64,000 bases of DNA, from contig NZ_FCNV02000010.1 of the NCBI RefSeq assembly GCF_001544615.1, forward strand, positions 168,792 to 232,791. Reading direction: 5' to 3'. Position numbers and translations under genes: made by a program. Source of the stretch: Caballeronia concitans (lineage in GTDB: Bacteria > Pseudomonadota > Gammaproteobacteria > Burkholderiales > Burkholderiaceae). The notes below the pieces were generated by a model. It made no database searches, was not told the origin of the DNA, and saw only the letters and a list, made by a program, of their open reading frames with translations. This document shows, in pieces, positions 1 through 8,534 of this stretch (position 1 is its first letter; the number at the start of each line of letters is the position of its first letter).

Positions 1-113
1 GACAGGAGCGTGGTCCTCGTTTCGATCAGGAGGCTGCCGCGCGACATCGCGGGCATCGGCACGTCCCACAGCGCGGTGCTGCCGTCCTTGAGGTTTTGCA
101 ATACTTGTTTCAC
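1..113 (-). CDS. 5' end of a bi-domain oxidoreductase (partial)
   Basis: The minus strand from a GTG at 113 reads MKQVLQNLKDGSTALWDVP followed by SRGSLLIETRTTLLS, 37 residues up to the window edge. This is the typical N-terminus of the oxidoreductases that fuse a zinc-type alcohol dehydrogenase domain to a Gfo/Idh/MocA domain and sit in surface polysaccharide clusters. The GTG overlaps the TGA of the upstream glycosyltransferase (GTGA), so the two are translationally coupled in one operon. The start and operon position are seen directly. The family call rests on the N-terminal pattern alone, so the substrate is unknown. Confidence 0.7.
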   Translation of the reverse strand, partial: MKQVLQNLKDGSTALWDVPMPAMSRGSLLIETRTTLL

Positions 114-1399
114 AAAATGTCCTGATGGGATTGCTTCGAAACGGCAAGGGGATCGGAAGACGGTGCGCAGGGCACGGGCGCGCCACGCGCACGAAGGACG
201 CATGCAGCCGCGACGCGCGGCGCGATCGGCGCGCCAAGGGACGCGTAATGCGCCTCATAACGAGCCGCGCAAAGATCGATGGAAAACTCGCGTTCGATAT
301 GTTCCGCAGTACGGACGGCTCGCGATCGGGCGGCGTCCGGATCCTGCAAACAGTCCAGCATGACGGCCGCGAGGCCGTGCGCGTCATCGACGGGCGCCGC
401 CGGATGCGTGCCTTCACCGAAGACTTCGGCGATTTCCGGCAACGCGGACGTGATGGTTGGCAGGCCGGCGAGACACGCTTCGATAAGCGCGACCGGCAAG
501 CCTTCGTATCGCGACGGAAACACGAACGCATCGCAGGCGGCCAGATAGCGCGGGACGTTGTCGAGCACGCCGGCGAACGTCACGTGATCGTGGATGCGCA
601 ACGTTCGCGCGAGTTGCTGCGCCGCATCGCGCAGTTCACCGTCGCCGATCAGCAGCAGATGCGCGCGCGAGGCCCATGCGTGAGCGCGAAGCTGCGCGAA
701 AGCCGTGAGCAACACGTCATGCGCCTTTGGCGCGCTCGCGAGCGTGCGGCCGTGAAACGACCCCACATGAACGTACATGAACGCATCGGGGGCGATGCCG
801 AGCGATGCGCGCACATCGATGCGTTGCGCTTCGGCGTCGGCGGGGCCGGTGTGGTCGCTCTTTGCAAGCGCAGGGTCGGTCGCGTGCGCCACGCCGTTGC
901 GCACCGTGACGATCGCGGACTTCTGCGCGCCCTGAAAATAGTCGGCATAGGCATCGGCCACGCGCGCGCCGCATGCCACCGAGGTCGCATAGAGCCGGTC
1001 GAGCAGCCATGTTCCCGCGCGCGACCGCGTCCCCTGGATCGACGTGCTGTGGATCGTGCGGATCAGACGCTGACGGACTGTCAATGCGTTCACGCCTGCG
1101 AGCACGACATCCGCTGCGTAGAGATGGGAATGCATGACGTCGGGCTTGAACGCGCGGACCGTGCGCGCGAGCGACAGCGCGCCGTGCGGGCGCCGCATCG
1201 AAAGCAGGGCGCGTCCGCTGACCGCGATGCCTGCCTGTTCGAGTCTATCGGCCAGCTCCGCGCCGCGCGGGCCTCGCGCGCCGGCAAGCAGCGCGACCGC
1301 GACCTGATGTCCGCGTCGTTCGAGCGCGAGCGCGAGTTCCGCGGCGAGCGTTTCGGCGCCGCCTGCCGTCAACGTCGGCACGACCTGGAGCACTCTCAT
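110..1399 (-). CDS. Glycosyltransferase family 4/1 (GT-B fold)
   Basis: This 429-residue cytoplasmic glycosyltransferase should add one sugar to the lipid-linked repeat unit of the exopolysaccharide. The N-terminus MRVLQVVPTLTAGGAETLA is the glycine-rich acceptor-side loop of GT-B enzymes. The C-terminal half has LLIGDGELRD, VTFAGVLDNVPRYLAACDAFVFPSR (abridged here) and EGLPVALIEACLAGLPTI. The last contains the EGLPxxxxEA nucleotide-sugar motif with its EX7E glutamates. Its ATG overlaps the TGA of the preceding glycosyltransferase (ATGA), and its own stop overlaps the next GTG start, so it is an internal gene of the left arm. Donor and acceptor sugars cannot be read from the sequence. Confidence 0.9.
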   Translation of the reverse strand: MRVLQVVPTLTAGGAETLAAELALALERRGHQVAVALLAGARGPRGAELADRLEQAGIAVSGRALLSMRRPHGALSLARTVRAFKPDVMHSHLYAADVVLAGVNALTVRQRLIRTIHSTSIQGTRSRAGTWLLDRLYATSVACGARVADAYADYFQGAQKSAIVTVRNGVAHATDPALAKSDHTGPADAEAQRIDVRASLGIAPDAFMYVHVGSFHGRTLASAPKAHDVLLTAFAQLRAHAWASRAHLLLIGDGELRDAAQQLARTLRIHDHVTFAGVLDNVPRYLAACDAFVFPSRYEGLPVALIEACLAGLPTITSALPEIAEVFGEGTHPAAPVDDAHGLAAVMLDCLQDPDAARSRAVRTAEHIEREFSIDLCAARYEAHYASLGAPIAPRVAAACVLRARGAPVPCAPSSDPLAVSKQSHQDIL

Positions 1400-2661
1400 C
1401 GCGAAGCCTCACGCGCCGCCTGGACCGTGCGCATGTGCGCGAGCCAGGTGTCGAAGCGCTTCTCCCAGCCGCCTTCCTGCTTCAGATAGTGGCAAGCCGC
1501 GTGCTCGACGAGGCGCGGCGCGGCGCGGCGCTTGCGCACGATCTCCACGACGTCGTGCGCGATGGCCGGCCACGCGTCGATGGCGGGCTTCGCTTCGACC
1601 ACGAGCGCGGCGTCGAGTGCGCCGGCTGCTTCCGCCGCGTTGCCGGCGGCGCGATTGCAGATCACATGCAGGCCGGACAACAGGTACTCCCAGATTTTCG
1701 TGGGCGATGCGACGCGATTGATCACGTGATCGTCGCGAAAGATGATGCCGAAGTCGGCAATACGCAGATGCGCGCGAAGTTCCGACGGTTCCACGCTCGC
1801 GATGAGCACGCGCATTTTCTCGGCAGCCGCGCCGAGTTCCTTGCGCGCGGCATCGGGATCCGCCGTGAAAATGACGAACTTGAGCCGCTCGACGTGCGCG
1901 CCGAGCGCGGCGACGAAGCCCGCTATTTCCGACAGCCGCTGGTACGCCTGAGTGCCGCCCGAATAAACGATGACGACCTCGTCTGCGCGGATGCCATAGT
2001 CCTGCCGCGTGACCTGCGCCGTCGCGCGCATGAAGCGAGGCGAGGACTTGACGTCGAGGAGATAGGCTTTGTCGTGGAAAGCCGCTTGGCCGAGCTTCTC
2101 GCGCAGATGGCCGATCATGCCATTGGACACGACGAGATAAGCATCGCAGACGCGTAACGCGCGCGCTTCATGGCGATGAAACCAGCGCGGCGCGCGGGCC
2201 GAGGGTGAGTGTCGACGCCGCCGATATTCGGTTTCCTCCGGCAACGCGCCGTGCAGATCCGCCACTTGCAGCGCATGTGCGCCGCGCCACAGCGTGACGG
2301 CTGCCGCTTCATGCCCTTCAGCCTGCACGACGGCAGGTCGCAAGCACAGACGAACCGCGAGCGCGAGTGGTCGGCACCACGCGATGGCAAGGCGTCGGCC
2401 GAGTTCGTAGCGGGAGATCGGCGGGGCGATACATTCGAAGACGCGGCGCGCGCCGCGCTCGCGCAGCGCCTCGCGCCAGCTTGGCGAAGCATGCGCCGCC
2501 GGTATGAAGCGCAGGACGTTGACGTCGAAGCCGCGCGCCGTATAACTCTCCACCATCTGCAGCACGCGCGTGGCGTAGCCGGACGTCGGCGCGTCTGCGT
2601 TGAAGCAGGTGATCAGCACGACGGAACGGCCCGGGCGGGAAGAGGGCGGCGTCAGCGTCAT
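1396..2661 (-). CDS. Glycosyltransferase (GT-B fold)
   Basis: A 421-residue protein is read from the ATG at 2661, which overlaps the stop of wecB (ATGA). An upstream in-frame start at 2820 would put 53 arginine-rich residues inside wecB and is not credible. The N-terminus GRSVVLITCFNADAPTSGYA and the C-terminal segment with HLRIADFGIIFRDDHVINRVA and SPTKIWEYLLSGLHVI match the family 4 glycosyltransferase plan of an N-terminal acceptor domain and a C-terminal nucleotide-sugar domain. It has no signal peptide. It lies between wecB and another glycosyltransferase, so it probably transfers a sugar, possibly ManNAc or ManNAcA, during repeat-unit assembly. Substrate is inferred only from context. 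Confidence 0.8.
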   Translation of the reverse strand: MTLTPPSSRPGRSVVLITCFNADAPTSGYATRVLQMVESYTARGFDVNVLRFIPAAHASPSWREALRERGARRVFECIAPPISRYELGRRLAIAWCRPLALAVRLCLRPAVVQAEGHEAAAVTLWRGAHALQVADLHGALPEETEYRRRRHSPSARAPRWFHRHEARALRVCDAYLVVSNGMIGHLREKLGQAAFHDKAYLLDVKSSPRFMRATAQVTRQDYGIRADEVVIVYSGGTQAYQRLSEIAGFVAALGAHVERLKFVIFTADPDAARKELGAAAEKMRVLIASVEPSELRAHLRIADFGIIFRDDHVINRVASPTKIWEYLLSGLHVICNRAAGNAAEAAGALDAALVVEAKPAIDAWPAIAHDVVEIVRKRRAAPRLVEHAACHYLKQEGGWEKRFDTWLAHMRTVQAAREASR

Positions 2662-3830
2662 GACAACTCTGGCGCGAAGAGCGAGGCGGTGTGTTGGTGC
2701 GGCGCATAGTGCTCGCGCAGAAACGACACGATGCGCTCGCTGGCGCGTCCGTCGCCGAACGGATTCGTGCGCGTCGAGCGGTCGCGATAGTACGCATCGT
2801 CGGTGAGCAGCCGCGTGCATTCGCTGACGATACGGTTTTCGTCGGTGCCGACGAGCGTGACCGTACCGGCCTCGAGCGCTTCCGGCCGCTCGGTCACGTC
2901 GCGAAGCACGAGCACGGGCTTGCCGAGAGACGGCGCTTCTTCCTGGATGCCGCCCGAGTCCGTCAGGATGATGGATGAGCGTTGCATCAGCCAGACGAAC
3001 TCGGGATAGTCGAGCGGTGAAATCAGATGAACGTTCTGCACGTCGCCCAGCACCGACGATGCGATCCGCTGCACATTCGGATTCGGATGGACGGGATAGA
3101 CGACCTGTACGCCGGTTTCGCGCGCAATCTGCTTGAGGGCGCGGCAGAGCGACGCGAGACCGTGCTCATGATTCTCGCGGCGATGGCCGGTGACGAGCAC
3201 GAGCTTGCCGTCATGACGCAGGAACGGATAGCGCGCATGCAATCCGGCCGCAATGCCGCCTTGCCGGCGCGTATGCGCGACGGTCATCAGCAGCGCATCG
3301 ATCACGGTGTTGCCCGTCACGAGAATGGATTCGCCTCGCACGCCTTCGGCGAGAAGATTGTGCTGCGTCCGGTTCGTCGGTGCGAAGTAATGCTTCGCCA
3401 CCACATCGACCACGCGCCGGTTGAACTCTTCCGGCCACGGCTGCGCGAGATCGCCGGTGCGCAGTCCCGCTTCGACGTGTCCGACATCGACGTTCGCATA
3501 GAACGCGGCCAGGGACGCCGCCATCGCCGTCGTGGTATCGCCGTGCACGAGCACGCAGGCCGGTTTGATGTCCGCGAGCACGTCGGCCGTGCGGGTGAGC
3601 ACGTTCGCCGTCAGGCCGACGAGATTCTGATTGGCGCGCATCAGATCGAGGTCGATGTCCGCCTTGATTTCGAAATTGGCGAACACCTGATCGAGCATGT
3701 CCCGGTGTTGCGCGGTGGCGCATACCACGGTGCGAAGATGCGGCTCGCGCCGCAGCCGATGGATCACCGGCGCCATCTTGATGGCTTCCGGCCGGGTGCC
3801 GACGACAATGAGAATGGTGGGCTGGGTCAT
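2658..3830 (-). CDS. wecB: UDP-N-acetylglucosamine 2-epimerase (non-hydrolysing)
   Basis: This 390-residue enzyme interconverts UDP-GlcNAc and UDP-ManNAc in the cytoplasm. Family hallmarks are in order: GTRPEAIKMAPVI near residue 11, HGDTTTAMAASLAAFY, VGHVEAGLRTGD, VTGHRRENHEHG and LTDSGGIQEEAPSLGKPVLV. Together they contain the expected UDP-binding and catalytic acidic and histidine residues. The length is normal for bacterial WecB/MnaA (about 375-390). It is the first metabolic gene of the left arm and overlaps the next glycosyltransferase by 4 bp. Its natural partner, a UDP-ManNAc dehydrogenase, is encoded on the opposite arm at 10731-12050, so the pair should supply UDP-ManNAcA to the polymer. 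Confidence 0.95.
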   Translation of the reverse strand: MTQPTILIVVGTRPEAIKMAPVIHRLRREPHLRTVVCATAQHRDMLDQVFANFEIKADIDLDLMRANQNLVGLTANVLTRTADVLADIKPACVLVHGDTTTAMAASLAAFYANVDVGHVEAGLRTGDLAQPWPEEFNRRVVDVVAKHYFAPTNRTQHNLLAEGVRGESILVTGNTVIDALLMTVAHTRRQGGIAAGLHARYPFLRHDGKLVLVTGHRRENHEHGLASLCRALKQIARETGVQVVYPVHPNPNVQRIASSVLGDVQNVHLISPLDYPEFVWLMQRSSIILTDSGGIQEEAPSLGKPVLVLRDVTERPEALEAGTVTLVGTDENRIVSECTRLLTDDAYYRDRSTRTNPFGDGRASERIVSFLREHYAPHQHTASLFAPELS

Positions 3831-3921
3831 GACGGCTCAACGGGTGGGGCGACGCAGGCAACGCGCGATGCCCGATTGGCGGAACTTCGATCGATGCAAA
3901 ATGATCCGGAACCCGAAATGT

Positions 3922-4635
3922 TCAGGAAACGAGTCCCGACGCGGTGAACGCATAGCCGAAACCGTGTGCGACGCGAATCGGCACCTCCTCCGGATGCCGG
4001 CCGAGCTTGCGGCGCAAACGGCTGACCAGCGCTTCCAGCCTGCGCTCGTCGTAGTGCCGATAGTCGTGTCCCAGTGCCGTGACGATCTCGCGGCGCGACA
4101 CCGGCTTGCCTGCATGTGCGAGCAGCAGCGAGAGCAGCGAGCATTCGGTGGCGGTCAACTGCACCTGCTCGCCATCGGGCGATAGAAGCAGCCACTTGCG
4201 CGACACGAGCAGCCACGCATCCGACGGCTTCGCGCTGTCGTCGACCTCGTCTTCGAGACGATGATGTTCTTGCGCATCGCGGATACGGCGCGCGAGGCTT
4301 TCGACGCTGGCCGCAAGCTCGCGCGAATCGTAAGGGCGGGTCACGCAGACATCGGCGCCGCTTTCGAGCGCGGCAATACGCGCCTCGTGCTGCTCTTCGT
4401 CCACCAGCGCCACGATGCCGAGCAGCCGGCGCGCTCGCAGTCTCGCGATCGTCGCATCGCTTTCTTCATGCGGCTCGTGACCGCTGACCACGACGATGTC
4501 GCATCGATGCGCAGCCAGATGGCGAGTAAGCGCAGACGCATGAGGAAGCTCGGTGACGTGATGCCCGGCCTTGCGCAATGGGGCGGCGAGCTGCGCGCGC
4601 TCGGCGGCATCCCGTTCAAGAACGGCGACGAACAT
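3922..4635 (-). CDS. OmpR-type response regulator with degenerate receiver domain
   Basis: A 237-residue protein from the ATG at 4635 (a GTG lies one codon earlier). Residues 1-120 fold-match a receiver domain, but the position that should hold the phosphoacceptor Asp is Ser51 in CDIVVVSGHEP. The usual Lys of the switch region is Arg in VTRPYD, and the switch Thr/Ser position reads Val in IVALVDEE. The C-terminus (about residues 140-237) is an OmpR/PhoB winged helix, seen as LTATECSLLSLLLAHAGKPVSRREIV and RRLEALVSRLRRKLG (both abridged or short). No sensor kinase is nearby. It lies upstream of wecB on the same strand with a 91-bp gap and faces the divergent control region. It is probably the local regulator of exopolysaccharide expression, working without classical phosphorylation. 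Fold assignment is strong and the target is inferred. Confidence 0.85.
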   Translation of the reverse strand: MFVAVLERDAAERAQLAAPLRKAGHHVTELPHASALTRHLAAHRCDIVVVSGHEPHEESDATIARLRARRLLGIVALVDEEQHEARIAALESGADVCVTRPYDSRELAASVESLARRIRDAQEHHRLEDEVDDSAKPSDAWLLVSRKWLLLSPDGEQVQLTATECSLLSLLLAHAGKPVSRREIVTALGHDYRHYDERRLEALVSRLRRKLGRHPEEVPIRVAHGFGYAFTASGLVS

Positions 4636-4840
4636 CACTGCACGCTAATGAGTAAGCAGGCGCGTGAAAGTGCAATGCATGTCGCCGCCTATTCACGCTC
4701 GTGTTACGCCGTTCAGGCGCTCGCTCATTGCTCGTCATTCAATGCCCCGTAATTAGGCTATGACATTTCGTTATCAGGCAGCGCACGCCGGTGCTAAAAA
4801 TCTGTGATTGCGTTTGACGTTTGCTTTATCCCGCGTATGA

Positions 4841-4856
4841 CGGCATTCGAATGCCG
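4841..4856. repeat. 16-bp perfect palindrome, possible operator
   Basis: CGGCATTCGAATGCCG is its own reverse complement over all 16 bases. It begins at the last base of the candidate -10 element (4836-4841), which is where a repressor would block initiation. What binds it is unknown; the winged-helix regulator next door is one candidate, although OmpR-type proteins usually prefer direct repeats. Confidence 0.5.
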
Positions 4857-4889
4857 CGGTGAATTATTCCTCGCGGCAACAAAAAGAGA

Positions 4890-4905
4890 AGTGACGGCTG
4901 TCACA
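4890..4905. promoter_or_regulatory. CRP/FNR-family binding site
   Basis: AGTGACGGCTGTCACA matches the CRP consensus TGTGA-N6-TCACA at 9 of 10 fixed positions. It lies 298 bp before the start of the right arm and 254 bp before the start of the left arm. In Burkholderia cenocepacia, exopolysaccharide genes are activated by BerA (Bcam1349), a CRP/FNR-family protein that binds cyclic di-GMP, so such a site is expected biology here. The match is seen; the identity of the regulator is inference. Confidence 0.55.
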
Positions 4906-5203
4906 CATCGATGCGGATAAAACTTACTGTTTTCGTGCGTTGCGCCGCGACCGCGATTCAGTCGGTTTAGCCGCCTCGCGCCGCACAGGAGCGAAGTTTC
5001 GCAACGGAAAGTGGTGGCCGGTGAGCCGAAATGGCGAACGGCATTGCGTGCGATTTCTGACAAATTCCGACCATTGATGACGTGTCGAACTGCCCGACAA
5101 AATACGCCATTACACTGGCGCCGGTCTGACGTAGGTAAGGTTTTTATATCTGTTTTTCTTTATTCGATAAAACGGATTCGCGACGTAGTCAATGAGGTCG
5201 AAC

Positions 5204-6310
5204 ATGAAACCTGTAGCGGTTCTTGCACTGGCCTTCTTATTGACCGCCATGCTGATAAAGACTCGCAGTTGGCATTTGAAGCTGACCGGCGATAGCGACT
5301 TAGGCGGCGTGCAGAAGGTACATGCCGTGTCGGTGCCGCGCATTGGCGGCGTCGCGGTGTTCGGCAGTCTCGTGCTGTTCGTCATGATCGGGTCTTTGAT
5401 CGGTGAACATAACGCCTCGATCGATCTGCTCTCCTTGCTTTTGGTGAGCTCGGTGCCGGCGTTCGGATCGGGACTCGTCGAGGACATGACCAAGGCCGTT
5501 TCACCGGCGATGCGTCTCGTGATGACGATGGTGTCGGCGCTGCTCGGCTACCTTCTGCTTGCAACGAGCGTGACGCAGACCGGCATTCCGCCGATCGACC
5601 AATTCTTGCAGTTCGCGGAGGTCGCGGTGCCTGTGACGCTGATCGCGGTGGCCGGCGTGTCGAACTCGGTCAACCTGATCGATGGCTATAACGGACTCGC
5701 GTCGGGTGTGTGTTGCGCCGTGCTGCTCGGAATCGGCGCGCTGGGCTTCATCGGGGGCGACGTGGTGATGTTCGAAGTGTCGCTCTTTTGCGTCGCCGCG
5801 ATCGTCGGCTTCATGATATGGAACTTTCCGTTCGGAAGAATATTTCTTGGCGACGGCGGCGCGTATTTCGCGGGCTTCCTCGTCGCTGAACTTGCGCTCC
5901 TGCTGGTGAGCCGCCATCACACCGTGAGTCCGTGGTCGATGGTGTTGCTCATGGGTTATCCGGTCACCGAGACACTGTTCTCCATTGCACGCCGCCGTTT
6001 CGTGACGCGCACGCGCGCAGCCGAACCGGATGCACAGCACTTGCATCATCTGGTCTACCGCTGGATTGCGATGCAGCCGTGGTCGACCGACACGCGGCTC
6101 GGCGATCTGCGCAATCCACTGACGACGGTCGCGTTGTGGCTGCTGAATGCGGCCGCCGTTCTGCCGGCGGTGTACCTGCGCGATGACGAAATCGGCACGA
6201 TGCTGTGGCTTGGCGGCTTCGTGGTGGTCTATTGCGCGCTCTATGGCTCGCTGTACCGCGCAGGCTCGCTGGGTGCCGGGTTCGTGCAACGTCCGTGGAT
6301 CGAGTTGTGA
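5204..6310 (+). CDS. Undecaprenyl-phosphate sugar-1-phosphate transferase (MraY/WecA family)
   Basis: This 368-residue polytopic inner membrane protein should start repeat-unit synthesis by moving a HexNAc-1-phosphate from UDP-sugar to undecaprenyl phosphate. Family motifs are NLIDGYNGLASG (Mg-binding aspartate), GRIFLGDGGAYF and, in a late cytoplasmic loop, EPDAQHLHHL, the HIH-type substrate motif of WecA/WbpL-like proteins. About ten hydrophobic segments are visible. I chose the ATG at 5204 because a GAGG lies just upstream; an ATG four codons earlier has no such site. Its TGA overlaps the next ATG. It is first in the right-arm operon, as expected for an initiating transferase. Confidence 0.9.
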   Translation: MKPVAVLALAFLLTAMLIKTRSWHLKLTGDSDLGGVQKVHAVSVPRIGGVAVFGSLVLFVMIGSLIGEHNASIDLLSLLLVSSVPAFGSGLVEDMTKAVSPAMRLVMTMVSALLGYLLLATSVTQTGIPPIDQFLQFAEVAVPVTLIAVAGVSNSVNLIDGYNGLASGVCCAVLLGIGALGFIGGDVVMFEVSLFCVAAIVGFMIWNFPFGRIFLGDGGAYFAGFLVAELALLLVSRHHTVSPWSMVLLMGYPVTETLFSIARRRFVTRTRAAEPDAQHLHHLVYRWIAMQPWSTDTRLGDLRNPLTTVALWLLNAAAVLPAVYLRDDEIGTMLWLGGFVVVYCALYGSLYRAGSLGAGFVQRPWIEL

Positions 6311-7488
6311 TGGCAAGCGCGATCCGCGCAGGCGTCGCGAGACCGGTCACGCCGGGCATCCTGTTCGATTTCTCCGGTATTCGGACGGGCGGCGGCGTGC
6401 AACTCGCGCTGAATTTTCTCGACAGGGTGTTCGCGCGCGAATGGCCGGGCGTTCGCCTGTTCGTGTTGCTGCCCGACTCGGGCGAACTCGCGCGTTATCC
6501 GTTGAAGATTCCGGCTTCGCATCAGTTGCATTGCCCGTCGCAGGCGCTGAGGCGTTTGTGGTTCGAGCGCACGACGTTGCAGTGGTTCATTCGCGCGAAT
6601 GACATCGTCGTCATCAAGACGCTGTTCGGCGCGGGCCTGCCGCATGGTCCGAATGTCACGAGCGTGGTCGGGGTCGCCTATCCGATCATCTGCTACCCGG
6701 ACTCACCGTACTGGCATTATCTGCCGTGGCGCGCTGCCGTGCTTCAGCGGATCAAGAACGCGGCACGCCGACGGCGTCTTCTCGCAGCCGACGAAGTGAT
6801 CGTCGAAACGCTGGTGATGCAACGTCGCATCGCCGCGCATTGCCGGCTCGAGAAGAGCCGGGTCCATGTGCTGCCGCCCGCGCCGTCGGATTACCTGAGT
6901 CCGCCGCCGCGCGAACGTGCCGGCGCTGCGCCGCTCACTTTCCTTTTTCTGAGCGGAACGTCGCCACACAAGAACCTGTGGCGTCTGCCGGCCGTGGCGA
7001 ATCATCTGCTAAACGCGGGCATGTCAGGGCGATTCCGCTTTCTGGTTAGCTGCGACGCGCGCGCGTTTGCAACGCAACTCACTGGTCATGCATCGGCGGC
7101 TGCGCATTTCGACTTTCGCGGCGCGGTGGCTTCGCGCGATATCCAGTCGCTGTACGACGAGTCGCATGTGCTCGTGAATCTGAGCGACCTCGAAAGTTTC
7201 AGCAACAACTATATGGAAGCGTGGAAGGCGAACGTACCGCTTCTCGTCAGCGACCGCGATTTCGCACGCGGGATCTGCGGCGAGAGCGCGATCTACTGCG
7301 AACCTCACGATGCCGCTCAGATCGCGAAGTGCATGCTCGAATTCATACACGGAAATATCGATACCGCGCGTCTGGTGGCGAACGGCGCAGAGCGTCTGCG
7401 TCGCCTGGGAAGCCAGGACATGCGCATGGACAGGATTCACGCGAAGCTGCTGTCGTATGCCGCAGGCCGCGAGGCATGGTGCTCATGA
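6310..7488 (+). CDS. Glycosyltransferase (GT-B fold)
   Basis: A 392-residue cytoplasmic protein from the ATG at 6310, which overlaps the upstream TGA. An in-frame ATG at 6205 lies inside the previous gene and is rejected. The N-terminus reads [19 protein letters not shown], a GT-B type glycine-rich loop. The C-terminal half has [19 protein letters not shown] and [20 protein letters not shown], the latter occupying the place of the ESF-x-x-x-x-EA motif of GT4 enzymes. It presumably adds the second or a later sugar to the lipid-linked intermediate. The stop overlaps the next start (ATGA), so it is tightly coupled with the acyltransferase gene. Confidence 0.85.
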   Translation: MASAIRAGVARPVTPGILFDFSGIRTGGGVQLALNFLDRVFAREWPGVRLFVLLPDSGELARYPLKIPASHQLHCPSQALRRLWFERTTLQWFIRANDIVVIKTLFGAGLPHGPNVTSVVGVAYPIICYPDSPYWHYLPWRAAVLQRIKNAARRRRLLAADEVIVETLVMQRRIAAHCRLEKSRVHVLPPAPSDYLSPPPRERAGAAPLTFLFLSGTSPHKNLWRLPAVANHLLNAGMSGRFRFLVSCDARAFATQLTGHASAAAHFDFRGAVASRDIQSLYDESHVLVNLSDLESFSNNYMEAWKANVPLLVSDRDFARGICGESAIYCEPHDAAQIAKCMLEFIHGNIDTARLVANGAERLRRLGSQDMRMDRIHAKLLSYAAGREAWCS

Positions 7489-8009
7489 TGCGCGCCTGTC
7501 GGTATGCGTTGGTGGTGAGCGTCGAGACGGTGCTGGTGCTGTTGTTCGCACTGCCGCGCCTGCGTAGCTGCAATGCGTTGAAGGCGCTCGCGTTGCGCGT
7601 GCTCGGCGCGCGCATCGGACGGCGGACGGTGTTTTACCCGGGCGTGTGGATAGCGCCGGGACGCAACCTCACTGTCGGCGACGACGTCGATTTCGCGCTC
7701 GGCGTCGTGGTGACGACAGCCGGCGGTGTGGAGATCGGGGATCGTGTGCTGATCGGGTATCGCACGCAGATCCTGTCGACCAATCACGTAATTCCGCCTC
7801 TGCCGGGCACGGTGTTTTCGAGCGGACACGTGGGCCGGCGCGTGACGATCGGTGCGGATGCGTGGATCGGTGCGAATTGCATCCTGCTGCCGGGCGTGAC
7901 GGTCGGTGCGGGCGCGGTGGTCGCTGCGGGAAGTGTTGTTACTAAGGATGTCGAAGTAAATGCGATCGTCGGCGGAAACCCCGCGCGCGTCATCCGCATG
8001 AGGAGCTGA
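7485..8009 (+). CDS. Left-handed beta-helix acyltransferase (WcaF/LacA type)
   Basis: A 174-residue hexapeptide-repeat transferase. The middle and C-terminus show repeated [LIV]-G-x4 units, for example [46 protein letters not shown] and [18 protein letters not shown], then the family ending [10 protein letters not shown]. The conserved histidine is in STNHVIP. The N-terminal 30 residues are hydrophobic and may attach it to the membrane. It probably acetylates a sugar of the repeat unit using acetyl-CoA. Starts at 7485 and 7488 are both possible; both overlap the stop of the preceding glycosyltransferase. Confidence 0.85.
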   Translation: MMRACRYALVVSVETVLVLLFALPRLRSCNALKALALRVLGARIGRRTVFYPGVWIAPGRNLTVGDDVDFALGVVVTTAGGVEIGDRVLIGYRTQILSTNHVIPPLPGTVFSSGHVGRRVTIGADAWIGANCILLPGVTVGAGAVVAAGSVVTKDVEVNAIVGGNPARVIRMRS

Positions 8010-8078
8010 TTCGCGCATGGCGGCGCTAGGTCATTCAACGTAAAGCCCGTTGTTGTTCAACCTGTCGGACGAGTATCG

Positions 8079-8534
8079 ATGATCAGGAATATTTTGGTCG
8101 TATGCACGGGCAATCTCTATCGCAGCCCGATTGCCGAGGCGTTGCTGCAAGCGTCATTGCCGGATTGCGAAGTGCGTTCGGCCGGGCTGCACGCCGCGCT
8201 CGGCACGCTCGCGCCGGCCGTTCTCAAGGACATGTTCGCGGCGCAAGGTTTGTCCCGTCCGCATTGGGCGCCGTGGCAGATCGGCGCTGCGGACGTAGCG
8301 CGCGCGGATCTGCTGCTTGTCATGGAGGCAGCGCAAAAGCGTGAGCTCGAAAAGCGCTTTCCGGCTGCGTCGGGGAAGACGTTCCTTTATGGCGCGTCGG
8401 CGGGCGGGGATATCGAGGATCCGCACGGCGGCAGTGTCGAGATGCTCCGAAACTGTTTCGAGCAGATCAGGTCGTGTGTGCCCGGCTGGGTGAAGCGCGT
8501 CGATGCGCTCAATGGAGCGCGCCAGCATGACTGA
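8079..8534 (+). CDS. wzb: Low molecular weight protein tyrosine phosphatase
   Basis: This 151-residue cytoplasmic phosphatase should dephosphorylate the neighbouring Wzc kinase and so control cycling of polysaccharide chain assembly. The N-terminal P-loop VVCTGNLYRSPIAEAL has the catalytic Cys9 and Arg15 of the CX5R(S/T) signature. The general acid aspartate lies in IEDPHGG near residue 112. The length is standard. The first 69 bases upstream have no gene, so the ATG at 8079 has its own ribosome site. The 3' end overlaps the wzc start by 8 bp, the usual wzb-wzc arrangement. Confidence 0.95.
   Translation: MIRNILVVCTGNLYRSPIAEALLQASLPDCEVRSAGLHAALGTLAPAVLKDMFAAQGLSRPHWAPWQIGAADVARADLLLVMEAAQKRELEKRFPAASGKTFLYGASAGGDIEDPHGGSVEMLRNCFEQIRSCVPGWVKRVDALNGARQHD

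Larger units (their letters stand above)
4636..5203. promoter_or_regulatory. Divergent control region of the exopolysaccharide locus
   Basis: This 568-bp stretch lies between the regulator gene (minus) and the sugar-phosphate transferase gene (plus) and has no convincing ORF. It is visibly more AT-rich than its surroundings. It holds a possible promoter reading right (TTGACG at 4814-4819, 16-bp spacer, TATGAC at 4836-4841), a 16-bp perfect palindrome and a CRP-like site, both listed separately. The last 60 bases before 5204 are T-rich, which suggests a long untranslated leader. The promoter assignment is a pattern match and is uncertain. Confidence 0.6.

Noticed and set aside
125-1489. Long plus-strand ORF of 454 codons opposite the first glycosyltransferase
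   Set aside because: Arginine-rich composition, no domain. It is an opposite-strand shadow of two well-supported glycosyltransferase genes.
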